From Bacteroidetes bacterium UBA2322 (lineage in GTDB: Bacteria; Bacteroidota; Bacteroidia; Chitinophagales; UBA2359): DNA of 51,725 nt. Shown piece after piece: positions 24,376 through 32,630 of the stretch. The stretch spans positions 14,422 to 66,146 of the forward strand of contig DDVC01000154.1 of NCBI GenBank assembly GCA_002345145.1. Direction: 5' to 3'. Position 1 is the first letter of the stretch, and every line of letters begins with the position of its first letter. A model generated the notes under the pieces. It searched no databases. It was not told the origin of the DNA and was given only the letters and a program-made list of their open reading frames with translations. A program made the position numbers and the translations under genes.

Positions 24376-24768
24376 GTGAAACTTGTCTTAAATAGGCTCA
24401 TTTTATTATTACTTAGTGCGGTATTGCTACTAAGTAGTAATACTATGTGGCTCGTAAACTTGGCGTTTTCCGTAAAACAATCCTACATTGCCAACACCCT
24501 TTGCCAAAATAAAGACAAGCCCCAAATGCAGTGCAAGGGCAAGTGTTACCTTGAAAAACAATTACAACAATCGGAGCAAAATACGCGCCACAATACCGCC
24601 CTCTTAAAAGAGGTAAACTTAGATGTTTTTGGCTCCATACAACAACTGCAACTTAAACAAATACCTGCGCAATTTATACCTGCCCTATCCTACCCTACTA
24701 ATCAGCCCCTTTTAACATCGGGCTTTATGGCAGCCATATTTCACCCGCCACCGGCGCAGCACACCTAA
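24376..24768 (+). CDS. Small Cys-rich membrane-anchored protein, probably leaderless mRNA
   Basis: The 130-aa product has one N-terminal hydrophobic segment (residues 5-22, a signal anchor or signal peptide). A short exported part follows with three Cys in CQNKDKPQMQCKGKCYL, spaced C-x9-C-x3-C, suited to binding a soft metal or forming disulfides. A Leu/Gln-rich linker follows, then a C-terminal region ending in HPPPAQHT. I recall similar CxGKC proteins beside MbnP/copper genes in other Bacteroidota, but the function is unknown. The start is GTG at 24376; no in-frame ATG precedes the hydrophobic segment. The exact promoter ends 4 bases upstream, so the mRNA may have no leader. Confidence 0.7.
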   Translation: MKLVLNRLILLLLSAVLLLSSNTMWLVNLAFSVKQSYIANTLCQNKDKPQMQCKGKCYLEKQLQQSEQNTRHNTALLKEVNLDVFGSIQQLQLKQIPAQFIPALSYPTNQPLLTSGFMAAIFHPPPAQHT

Positions 24769-24916
24769 TTGACTGTTTGGATAGCCCCATATAATAGTCA
24801 ATCCTAAATTTCTCTGTTTTAGCCGGAAAATTGCTGTTTATGGGTACATGCCATAACGTGCCTGCTGTATGGCAGTGCGCCTAACGCCACATTAATCATA
24901 ACCACGTAGTTATTGG

Positions 24917-24935
24917 CAAGCATAACTTATGCTTG
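24917..24935. promoter_or_regulatory. Perfect 19-bp inverted repeat upstream of the MbnP-like gene
   Basis: CAAGCATAA and TTATGCTTG flank a single central C. It lies about 95 bp before the MbnP ATG and directly upstream of TATAATTTG (24941-24949), an imperfect -7 box, so it is well placed as an operator for a dimeric, perhaps metal-responsive, regulator. Confidence 0.6.
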
Positions 24936-25028
24936 TAAAGTATAATTTGCTGCCCATAATTGTGGGTAGCCGTACCAATTTGTTTCATTTTTAACCAATT
25001 TCACCTTTTTCTTCAACATAAATCCATC

Positions 25029-25820
25029 ATGAAAAAAATACTTTCATTCGTTTTTGCTCTTACAACCCTTTTTGCCATGTTTGGCATTACCTCCTGCGAC
25101 AAAGATGACGAAGTTACGCCCGGTCCGCTTACCCTGCACTTTGAAAATCGTGCCGGAAACAGCAAGCTCAATTTTGGACAGGCATACACCAATGCTGCCG
25201 GCGAAAGCGTAACCTTTTCTACTTTTAATTACTACGTTAGCAATCTTAAACTCAAAAAAGCAGATGGTACTACTTATGAAGTGCCTAACTCCTACTTTTT
25301 GGTTAAAGGCGATACCCCTGCAAGCCAAGAAATTACCCTGCAAAATGTACCCGGCGGCGACTACGTAGGCGTTGAATTTTTATTGGGCGTTGATAGCTTA
25401 AAAAGCGCCTCCGATATTAGCCAACGCACCGGTGCTTTAGACCCCGCCGGCGATGCACAAGGTATGTACTGGATGTGGAACAGTGGTTATATTTTTGTAA
25501 AAGTAGAAGGCACCTCGCCCGCATCTACAGAAGCCGGCAATCTGTTCTTTTACCACATAGGCGGTTTTGGTGGTTACAGCAGCCCCACTATCAACAATAT
25601 CAAAAACATATCGGTTGCCTCTTCAATGAACGAAAAGGCAAGCGTATCAAAAGACAGCCATCCCGAAGTACATATTTATGCCGATGTGCTGGAAGTGTTT
25701 AAAACGCCTAACGTACTTAGTGTAGCCGAACATTCTAATGTAATGTTTGCACCCTTTTCTACCAGTATTGCCAATAATTATGCCGATATGTTTAGTCTTG
25801 ACCATATTCATAACGACTAA
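25029..25820 (+). CDS. MbnP-like lipoprotein (copper-binding protein candidate)
   Basis: The 263-aa product starts at ATG 25029 with a lipoprotein leader ending in the lipobox GITSC, then an acidic linker. The rest matches the MbnP family: LTLHFENRAGNSKLNFGQ at the start, ISQRTGALDPAGDAQGMYWMWNSG in the middle, and GNLFFYHIGGFGG later. The Trp pair in MYWMW (W148, W150) lies where a conserved Trp is converted to kynurenine by the partner di-heme enzyme MbnH in the characterised methanotroph pair, creating the copper site. It also ends with the His-containing HIHND. The gene encoding an MbnH-like protein follows. Function here is inferred from family and gene order. Confidence 0.85.
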   Translation: MKKILSFVFALTTLFAMFGITSCDKDDEVTPGPLTLHFENRAGNSKLNFGQAYTNAAGESVTFSTFNYYVSNLKLKKADGTTYEVPNSYFLVKGDTPASQEITLQNVPGGDYVGVEFLLGVDSLKSASDISQRTGALDPAGDAQGMYWMWNSGYIFVKVEGTSPASTEAGNLFFYHIGGFGGYSSPTINNIKNISVASSMNEKASVSKDSHPEVHIYADVLEVFKTPNVLSVAEHSNVMFAPFSTSIANNYADMFSLDHIHND

Positions 25821-25908
25821 ACAGCCGCCCCCGGCAGAAGAAATTTCCCTCCATAAAAGCAACCCCAATTTAGCATAAGGGCATCAGTATGGCAGGTATA
25901 TTGCCCCA

Positions 25909-25955
25909 AAAAAGCCGTCGGGTATTTGTTTTTTGGCAAATATCGGCGGCTTTTT
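25909..25955 (+). terminator. Hairpin terminator between the MbnP-like and MbnH-like genes
   Basis: A stem with arms AAAAAAGCCG..GGTATTTG and CAAATATCGGCGGCTTTTT (one offset) ends in TTTTTGTTTT. It lies 40 bp before the MbnH start, so transcription may partly stop between the two genes. Confidence 0.75.
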
Positions 25956-25995
25956 GTTTTGTACCATTTTCTTTACCGTTCAATCAACTAAAAAA

Positions 25996-27045
25996 ATGAA
26001 AATCAAATACATAAAACTTATTGCGCTCCTATTTGGGCTGGCATTTACAACCTTTATCACCTCTTGTAAACCCGAAGATAACCAACCCGATATTAGCTTG
26101 TTTTTACCCGCCAACTTTCCACAACCCGTTTACAACACAGATACCAACCCCATTACCCCCGAAGGTTTTGCACTGGGTAAAAAACTTTTTTTCGACCCCA
26201 TACTCTCGCGCGATAGCTCAGTATCGTGCGGTTTTTGCCATATACCAACCGCCGCTTTTTCAAACGCAGCACACCCGGTAAGCCACGGCATTGAAGATAA
26301 ATTGGGTATCCGAAATGCCCCCGCAGTTATGAACATGGTTTGGCATACTACCTTTTTCTGGGACGGCGGCGTACATAACCTCGATTTTACCGGACTAAAC
26401 GCCATTCAGAACCCCGTAGAAATGGACGAGCAACTGCCCAACCTGATGGTTAAACTAAAACGACAGCAAACCTACCGCAAAATGTTTACCGATGCCTTTG
26501 GCTCCGATGAAATAAACACCCAAACCCTTACCAAAGCCCTATCGCAGTTTATGGCAATGTTGGTTTCTGCCAACTCGCGCTATGATAAATATGTGCGAAA
26601 CGAAGCCGGTGGCAACCTTACGCCCGATGAATTGGAGGGGCTGCAACTGTTTAAAGAAAAAAAGTGCAACACCTGCCATGCTACCGATTTGTTTTCGGAT
26701 TTCTCTTTCAGAAACAACGGCATTAAAGATAGTTTTGACGATGATAAAGGGCGTTTTTTAGTAACCCTTAACCCCAATGATACAGGTAAATTTAAAGTGC
26801 CCTCGCTCCGAAACCTGCAATATACCTACCCCTATATGCACAACGGCAGCATAGGCACCTTAGAAGCAGTGTTACAACACTATGCCGGCGGCGTTCTGCC
26901 CTCCCAAACCTTAGACTCCCTCCTCATACAACCCGATGGCACACCCGGCATACCCATGACCGAACTGGAACAGACCAAAATCATCGCTTTCCTTAAAACC
27001 CTAACCGACCCCCAGTTTATTAAAGACCCCCGATTTGCCGAGTAA
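25996..27045 (+). CDS. MbnH/MauG-like di-heme cytochrome c peroxidase
   Basis: The 349-aa product is a lipoprotein-type exported enzyme (leader MKIKYIKLIALLFGLAFTTF, lipobox TSC) of the bacterial di-heme cytochrome c peroxidase family. Heme sites are C78GFCH82 (SVSCGFCHIP) and C224NTCH228 (KKCNTCHATD). Other conserved pieces are LGKKLFFDPILSRDSSVSC, FWDGGVHNLD and FKVPSLRNLQYTYPYMHNGS. The MbnH subgroup oxidises a Trp of MbnP to kynurenine; other members reduce hydrogen peroxide or mature protein cofactors. Adjacency to an MbnP-like gene makes the first role most likely. A hairpin terminator lies upstream, so expression relative to MbnP may be reduced or separate. Confidence 0.88.
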   Translation: MKIKYIKLIALLFGLAFTTFITSCKPEDNQPDISLFLPANFPQPVYNTDTNPITPEGFALGKKLFFDPILSRDSSVSCGFCHIPTAAFSNAAHPVSHGIEDKLGIRNAPAVMNMVWHTTFFWDGGVHNLDFTGLNAIQNPVEMDEQLPNLMVKLKRQQTYRKMFTDAFGSDEINTQTLTKALSQFMAMLVSANSRYDKYVRNEAGGNLTPDELEGLQLFKEKKCNTCHATDLFSDFSFRNNGIKDSFDDDKGRFLVTLNPNDTGKFKVPSLRNLQYTYPYMHNGSIGTLEAVLQHYAGGVLPSQTLDSLLIQPDGTPGIPMTELEQTKIIAFLKTLTDPQFIKDPRFAE

Positions 27046-27125
27046 ATAAACTTCTGCCAATTTCTAACCGGTTTGCCCAAAACCGGTTATTGTGCCTTGC
27101 TGCCCTTAATTACAGCCAAAAGGTG

Positions 27126-27133
27126 TATATTTG
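27126..27133 (+). promoter_or_regulatory. Promoter -7 motif for the kinase-FGE gene
   Basis: TATATTTG is an exact TAnnTTTG match, 39 bases before the ATG. Confidence 0.5.
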
Positions 27134-27171
27134 CCACGTAAACCACCGGTAAAATAAGCCCCTAACCGCCT

Positions 27172-29007
27172 ATGTCAGTAACCATAACCACCTATGAAGA
27201 GCTGAAACGATACTATGCCTTTGACGAGGAAACCGATGCCATAGGAGAGGGCGGTTTTGGCAAAGTATTTGTAGCCACCGATACGCTGCGTACCCGAAAC
27301 GTAGCCGTTAAAGCCAGTGAGGTTAAAGGCGAGGGCATAAGCTATACCCTTATGGAGGAGGCAAAATTGGTAAAAGAACAAATACCGCCTCACCCAAACA
27401 TTGCCTATTACAAAGCCTGTTACCGCATTAAGGTTGCCCATAGCCGGTTTGACTATGCCATTATGGATTATTATGCGCTGGGCAACCTGAAACAGTTGTT
27501 TACCAAAACCGCCCTGTCTGATGCAGAAAAACTAAGTATAGCCACCCAAATACTGCAAGGTGTAATGCACCTGCACAACAATTGTGGCAAAAATGGCATT
27601 ATACACCGCGACTTGAAGCCGCAAAATATACTAATGGCTGAGGCTACCATTAAAGGAGAGCATACCTACATACCCAAAATTACCGATTTTGGTATTTCCA
27701 AAGCCCTCAAAGCACAATCGGGAAATGATACAGACAATTCGTTTGTGGGCGGTTCGTTATACTATGCCTCGCCGGAGCAATTGGGCGGCTCAGAAACCAT
27801 TGGTAAAAATACCGATTTGTGGAGCTGGGGCGTGCTTACCTACCAGCTTTATACCGGCGAACTACCCTTTAAACTTTCCCACGAGGGCAGCGATGAAACC
27901 CGACAGGCTCGGTTTTACCAACTGCTGCTTACTAAACCCACTCCCCCGCTGCTTCACCTTATACCACAGCCCGTGCAAAAAGCCGTGCAACAGGCGCTAA
28001 CTTTTGAACGAAATAAGCGCCCCCAAAAAGCCGAAGAACTACTATCCATAATAGCGCCGCCCCTATTTGCCGAAGCCGAAATGGACACCATCATTAACCC
28101 GATAAACACCAACCACAACGAAGAGGACAAAACCGAAGAATTAGCAACCATAATTGAAAAACCCCAAAAGCGCAAAACCCAACCAAAAACTACTGCTAAA
28201 CCAAAACAACCCAAAGCAGAACCCCAGCCCGATGAAACCGAAAGTACTTTTGCTTACTGGGCAGCCATTATAGGTGTAATGGCAGTATTATTTGGCGTAG
28301 GAATAGGGGTAAGTATGCTTTGGGATACGGCAAAGGAGTGGCTGCTGCCACCATCACCCAAAATAACCCCGGGCATTAACGTGGGGGTTTTGGGCAAGCC
28401 GTTCATTCGCATGGTACCCATACCGGGTAAAAATCTGCGCATGAGCGAAACCGAAATTACCATTGGGCAGTATTTGGCATTTTGCAAAGCTACCAATGCC
28501 AATTACCCCGAGTGGCTGAAAGAAGGCAGCATATACCACATACACACCGGCAGCAATCCGTTTTACAAACAGGTGGGCATGGCAGAAACCAACACCACAC
28601 TGCCCATTACCGGCATAACCGCCCTTGATGCCGAGGCTTTTTGCAAGTGGATGGGAGGAAGGCTGCCTACCCAAGACGAATGGCAGTTTGCCGCACAAGG
28701 TGGCGAATTATACCAATACGCCGGCAGCAATAACCTAAACGAAGTGGCTTGGTATGAAAGCAATAGCGGCGGACAGGTGCAACCCGTAAAACAGAAAAAA
28801 CCCAATGCCTACGGCTTGTACGATATGACCGGCAATGTGTGGGAGTGGACAAGCAGCCTACTGGCTCTGCACAAGGTTATGTGTGGCGGCAGTTGGAGCA
28901 GCCAACCCAACCGGTGCCTAATATCTTTTACCGACAACGGCGCTGCCAACTATGCTTACCATAACATAGGATTTAGAATGGTTGCCGAAGCAGGAAGCGG
29001 CGAGTAA
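27172..29007 (+). CDS. Membrane Ser/Thr protein kinase fused to an FGE/SUMF1-like domain
   Basis: The 611-aa protein starts with a Hanks-type kinase domain (about 1-295). Visible motifs are GEGGFGKVFVA, the ATP-binding Lys47 in NVAVKAS, catalytic Asp147 in IIHRDLKPQNIL, Asp172 in TDFGIS, YASPEQL and WSWGVLTYQL. A Lys/Thr/Pro-rich linker follows, then one membrane segment (about 359-382: WAAIIGVMAVLFGVGIGV), and a C-terminal formylglycine-generating-enzyme-like fold (about 405-605: MSETEITIGQYLAFCKA, GGRLPTQDEWQFAAQGG, GNVWEWTS, CGGSWSSQPNRCL, IGFRMV). Kinase inside, FGE-like outside is the likely topology. The tandem Cys pair used for copper in true FGE is not clearly preserved, so a ligand-sensing role is possible. 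Substrates are unknown. Confidence 0.88.
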   Translation: MSVTITTYEELKRYYAFDEETDAIGEGGFGKVFVATDTLRTRNVAVKASEVKGEGISYTLMEEAKLVKEQIPPHPNIAYYKACYRIKVAHSRFDYAIMDYYALGNLKQLFTKTALSDAEKLSIATQILQGVMHLHNNCGKNGIIHRDLKPQNILMAEATIKGEHTYIPKITDFGISKALKAQSGNDTDNSFVGGSLYYASPEQLGGSETIGKNTDLWSWGVLTYQLYTGELPFKLSHEGSDETRQARFYQLLLTKPTPPLLHLIPQPVQKAVQQALTFERNKRPQKAEELLSIIAPPLFAEAEMDTIINPINTNHNEEDKTEELATIIEKPQKRKTQPKTTAKPKQPKAEPQPDETESTFAYWAAIIGVMAVLFGVGIGVSMLWDTAKEWLLPPSPKITPGINVGVLGKPFIRMVPIPGKNLRMSETEITIGQYLAFCKATNANYPEWLKEGSIYHIHTGSNPFYKQVGMAETNTTLPITGITALDAEAFCKWMGGRLPTQDEWQFAAQGGELYQYAGSNNLNEVAWYESNSGGQVQPVKQKKPNAYGLYDMTGNVWEWTSSLLALHKVMCGGSWSSQPNRCLISFTDNGAANYAYHNIGFRMVAEAGSGE

Positions 29008-29036
29008 TAACGGCGGAAACCTACAAATGCTGAGCC

Positions 29037-29072
29037 GGGCATAACCACAACCACCGTAAACCCATTATGCCC
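29037..29072. terminator. Inverted repeat between convergent genes (weak terminator candidate)
   Basis: GGGCATAA and TTATGCCC are perfectly complementary 8-bp arms with a 20-base loop. It sits at the 3' end of the radical SAM gene and after the kinase gene. No T-tract follows, so terminator function is doubtful. Confidence 0.3.
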
Positions 29073-30141
29073 ACACCTTAGTGCCCTCTGAACAATTGGC
29101 GCAAATATCAATTTCTTTGCGCGATTTTAAAATGGCGCGCCTAAAACGGTTATAAGGCTCGCTGTGCCAGATTTGGGCAAACGATTGCTGTTTCAGGTCG
29201 CCCAATTGGTGCTGGGCATCTTTGTCAAAACAGCAGGGCACAATGCGCCCGTCCCAAGTAATAACACAAGAGTGCCAAAGTTTCCAGCAGTGGTTGAGCA
29301 GTTTGTTTTTAATGGTATAAGTACCATCGGGCTGTTTTTGGTAGCGCGAGTATTGGTCAATGGTAGGAATGAGCGGATTGCCGTGTTCATAGTCATATAC
29401 TTGGGCAGTTTTCAGTTTTACCTCATCAACCCCTATTTGCTTGGCTATTTGCTGCACACTTTCTATTTCATGCTCATTGGGGCGCACTACTAAAAACTGA
29501 AAAATGATATGGGGCGTTTTTGATTTCAGTTGGTGTTTACAATTAACCAAATTTTGAGCGCCTTGCAGCACCTTGTCTAATTTGCCGCCTATCCTATAGG
29601 CTTGGTAAGTTTCTTGTGTAGCGCCGTCAATAGAAATGATGATGCGGTCTAAGCCCGATTCTACCGTTTTTAGGGCATTTTCGGGCGTAAGAAAATGTCC
29701 GTTGGTAGAGGTTACGGTATAAATGCCCCGTTTGGCGGCATATTGCACCATGCCTAAAAAATCGGGATTTAAATACGGTTCGCCCTGAAAATAAAAATAC
29801 AGGTACACCAGCGTATCGGCAAGCTCATTTACCGTTTCTCTGAAAAAATCTTTGCGCAGCATACCCGTAGGGCGGGTAAAAGAACGCAAACCACTGGGGC
29901 ACTCAGGGCAGCGCAAATTGCAGGCAGTAGTGGGCTCAAACGATATATTAAACGGCAGCCCCCATTGGTAGGGCTTCTTTGTTAATTTGGCAGCATAATA
30001 AGACGACAAAATTTTTACCACATTCCAAACCCGCTTAGGGGTAAGTTTAGATAAAAAATTGCGCGCATCGGCAGGGTAAAATGGCATGGCGGGGTAGTAG
30101 TGAGTGTATGTAAAACGGTAGTTATGGGGCAATAACTGCAT
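29065..30141 (-). CDS. Radical SAM/SPASM domain protein
   Basis: The product (358 aa from ATG 30141; a later ATG at 30087 is also possible) has the radical SAM cluster motif CNLRCPECPSG. After it come the expected GEPYLNPDF, STNGHFLTP and IIISIDGATQETY pieces. The C-terminal SPASM region has further Cys (NHCWKLWHSC, GRIVPCCFDKD, ICANCSEG) able to hold auxiliary Fe-S clusters. Such proteins use SAM to make a 5'-deoxyadenosyl radical that modifies peptides, proteins or other substrates. No peptide precursor gene is obvious next to it, so the substrate is unknown. A TTG codon four residues earlier is a less likely start. Confidence 0.88.
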   Translation of the reverse strand: MQLLPHNYRFTYTHYYPAMPFYPADARNFLSKLTPKRVWNVVKILSSYYAAKLTKKPYQWGLPFNISFEPTTACNLRCPECPSGLRSFTRPTGMLRKDFFRETVNELADTLVYLYFYFQGEPYLNPDFLGMVQYAAKRGIYTVTSTNGHFLTPENALKTVESGLDRIIISIDGATQETYQAYRIGGKLDKVLQGAQNLVNCKHQLKSKTPHIIFQFLVVRPNEHEIESVQQIAKQIGVDEVKLKTAQVYDYEHGNPLIPTIDQYSRYQKQPDGTYTIKNKLLNHCWKLWHSCVITWDGRIVPCCFDKDAQHQLGDLKQQSFAQIWHSEPYNRFRRAILKSRKEIDICANCSEGTKVWA

Positions 30142-30228
30142 TAACACCGGCAATTGGCAAGGGGTTTTAGCACATGGCAGGTTATGTATAAAATCGTATT
30201 GCCCAAGCTACACCATAGTTTTGCCGTT

Positions 30229-30621
30229 TTAGTAAATAAGCCGATGCTCAAAAGGTATGTTTAATTGGGTACAGGGTAGGTAAATAGCATGGTAATAGGG
30301 CTCCCAATCGGGAAAAACGAGATGATTTTTGGCAAAAAAGGTAATACCGGCAGGTTGCCATTGCTGTAATTGTTTGGTAATGATGGGCAATAAATCGGGC
30401 AGTTTGAGGGAAGTAAGCGCTTCGTCGTACCAAGGAATGGGTTGATGTGGTAAAAGTAACCCAAATTTGCCCGATAAAATGATAAATCCTGCGTTTTGTT
30501 GCAAACTGCGTTGGTAAACCTGCGTTATGCGGGCATTAGTGTAACGTTTTAAGGCAGGCAGCAGTGCGGCATGAGCTTCTTTTTCTTTGCTGCATGTGGT
30601 AACAAAATAGCGCCTAATCAT
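30229..30621 (-). CDS. DUF6884-like protein
   Basis: The 130-aa protein has CSKEKEAHAALLPALKRY near the N-terminus and FIILSGKFGLLLPHQPIPWYDEAL in the middle, the core of the DUF6884 family (related to DUF4433/YaaA-like and archaeosine-associated nucleoside domains). The biochemical role is unknown, although nucleic-acid or nucleotide-related functions are suspected for relatives. It lies just upstream of the radical SAM gene on the same strand, gap about 90 bp, and could be co-transcribed. It is divergent from trkH. Confidence 0.75.
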   Translation of the reverse strand: MIRRYFVTTCSKEKEAHAALLPALKRYTNARITQVYQRSLQQNAGFIILSGKFGLLLPHQPIPWYDEALTSLKLPDLLPIITKQLQQWQPAGITFFAKNHLVFPDWEPYYHAIYLPCTQLNIPFEHRLIY

Positions 30622-30681
30622 AAACCGAAGGTTATTTAATGATTTTGGCTATAAAACATACAAGTATGCCCATAAGGTTTT

Positions 30682-30689
30682 TACCTTTG
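30682..30689 (+). promoter_or_regulatory. Promoter -7 motif for the potassium uptake operon
   Basis: TACCTTTG then CC is an exact TAnnTTTG match 25 bases before the trkH ATG. Confidence 0.6.
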
Positions 30690-30713
30690 CCTCTTATTTT
30701 GTAGTCCCTTTTC

Positions 30714-32606
30714 ATGGAGTGGTCTAAAACGCCGGAGCGCATCGGCAAAATACTGCGTCGTTTTCAATCCGTTATTACTCGGTTAGTAGATGCTACTTTG
30801 TTGTGGATAAGCCTTGCTGCTTTGCTACTGTCTTTGTATGACATGGGTTTTAGCAGTACGCCCGAAATGGAGCGCCGCATGTTTTTGGCATACATTGTAT
30901 TTATAGCCATATTTTTTGTTGCCTTACTATTTCGGAATGCACTCATTTTTCTGAACCGGTCGTTTTCTGTAAAAGAAAACTGGGCGCAGTTTGGGTTAAT
31001 GGTAATGGCATTTCTTTTTTTGCTGGGCGTTATTTTTCTGCCCGATTTTTTTAAGGCGTACAATGCCGAAACCGACACTGTTTTTACCAATGCCCTGCTG
31101 TACGTAATAATTCTGCTTGTATTTATAGAAGAAATATCAAACCGGAGCGCCAATGTTTTGCAGGTAACAAACAGCCCGGCTCTTATTTTTGCTCTTAGTT
31201 TTGCTTTTATCATTTTTATAGGTGCATTATTGCTCATGTTGCCCAATGCTACGGCAGAGGTAATGAGTACTACCGGCAAACGCATCACCTTTACCGATGC
31301 CCTGTTTACGGCTACCAGCGCTGTATGTGTAACCGGGCTGATAGTGGCAGATACCGCTACCGATTTTACCCGATTGGGACAGGTTATTATTATGCTCTTA
31401 ATTCAAATAGGCGGTTTAGGCATTATGACTTTTACCAACTTTTTTGCCCTATTTTTTAAAGGAGCTTCTTCATTTCAGAACCAGCTTATGGTAAAAGACA
31501 TGATAAATGTGGAGCAGATAGGCGAGGTTTTTAAAACGCTCATTAAAATTATTGTTGTTACTTTTTCTATTGAAATCATTGGTGCGTTGCTTATTTTTTT
31601 TAGCTCCAATCCTGCCGCCTTTACATCTTTTGGCGAAAGGTTGTTTTTTGCCCTTTTTCATTCGGTATCGGCTTTTTGCAATGCCGGTTTTTCTACCTAT
31701 ACCAACGGTTTGTACGAAGAGCCAATAAGACACAATTACAATATACACCTTATTGTTGCTGTGCTTATTATATTAGGAGGTATTGGTTTTTCTATCTTGT
31801 TTGATTATTACACTTACCTCAAAAATATTGTAAAGGACAAGGTTTACCGCCTGCTCAAATCAGAACGCTACCATTATGTTCACCCCATTATTTCGCTCAA
31901 TACCAAAATAGTGGTTTATACTACCCTTTTTTTGTTGGTGTTTGGCGCTGTTTTATTTGCCGTTTTTGAGTACAATCACTCGCTAACAGAGCATGAGGGC
32001 TGGTGGGGCAAGTTGGTTACATCGGTATTTGGCTCCGTTACTCCCCGCACCGCAGGTTTTAACTCGGTAAACATGGGGCTACTGTCTTCGCCTACCATCA
32101 TGATTTATTTACTGCTTATGTGGATAGGCGCTTCGCCCGGCTCTACCGGTGGCGGCATAAAAACCACTACCTTTGCTATAGGCACCCTTAATTTTGTAAG
32201 CGTAGCAAGGGGCAAAGAACAAATAGAAATAGGCTGGAAAGAAATACCCGCTGAGGCAGTTAGGCGTGCTTTTGCCATTATTGCCCTCTCACTTATTGCC
32301 ATCGGTTTTTCGGTTTTCTTTGTAACTTTTTTTGAAGAAAACAATCAAAGTATATTAACCGTAAACAACAACGAAACTTTGGTAAACATAGCCTTTGAGT
32401 GTTTTTCGGCTTTTAGTACCGTAGGACTTAGCTTGGGCATTACCGCCAAACTAACTGCTGCAAGTAAAATAGTGCTGATTGTTACCATGTTTATTGGCAG
32501 AGTGGGTATGCTTACCCTGCTCATAGGTATGGTAAATGTATTAACCACCAAAAACGGCAAAACCAATTTGTATCGCTATCCAAAAGAAGAAATCTTTATC
32601 TCCTAA
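30714..32606 (+). CDS. TrkH/KtrB-type potassium channel subunit
   Basis: The 630-aa membrane protein carries four potassium-selectivity-filter loops of the TrkH/Ktr family, with the conserved Gly in each (ATSAVCVTGLI, FCNAGFS, TPRTAGFN, SAFSTVGLS). The N-terminal part has extra hydrophobic segments, as in many TrkH proteins. It should let K+ into the cell under control of a cytoplasmic RCK ring. The next gene, 24 bases downstream, encodes exactly such a TrkA/KtrA-type protein, so the two form one operon and one complex. The ATG is preceded by a promoter motif. Confidence 0.93.
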   Translation: MEWSKTPERIGKILRRFQSVITRLVDATLLWISLAALLLSLYDMGFSSTPEMERRMFLAYIVFIAIFFVALLFRNALIFLNRSFSVKENWAQFGLMVMAFLFLLGVIFLPDFFKAYNAETDTVFTNALLYVIILLVFIEEISNRSANVLQVTNSPALIFALSFAFIIFIGALLLMLPNATAEVMSTTGKRITFTDALFTATSAVCVTGLIVADTATDFTRLGQVIIMLLIQIGGLGIMTFTNFFALFFKGASSFQNQLMVKDMINVEQIGEVFKTLIKIIVVTFSIEIIGALLIFFSSNPAAFTSFGERLFFALFHSVSAFCNAGFSTYTNGLYEEPIRHNYNIHLIVAVLIILGGIGFSILFDYYTYLKNIVKDKVYRLLKSERYHYVHPIISLNTKIVVYTTLFLLVFGAVLFAVFEYNHSLTEHEGWWGKLVTSVFGSVTPRTAGFNSVNMGLLSSPTIMIYLLLMWIGASPGSTGGGIKTTTFAIGTLNFVSVARGKEQIEIGWKEIPAEAVRRAFAIIALSLIAIGFSVFFVTFFEENNQSILTVNNNETLVNIAFECFSAFSTVGLSLGITAKLTAASKIVLIVTMFIGRVGMLTLLIGMVNVLTTKNGKTNLYRYPKEEIFIS

Positions 32607-32630
32607 AGCTGCTTAAAACCAAAAAAAACA

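Noticed and set aside
24372..24395. Mini-frame MCETCLK directly after the promoter
   Set aside because: It has only seven codons, begins upstream of the predicted transcript start and overlaps the GTG-started gene; probably chance.
24964..25028. Upstream in-frame extension of the MbnP-like gene
   Set aside because: The extension disrupts a perfect lipoprotein leader that starts at ATG 25029.
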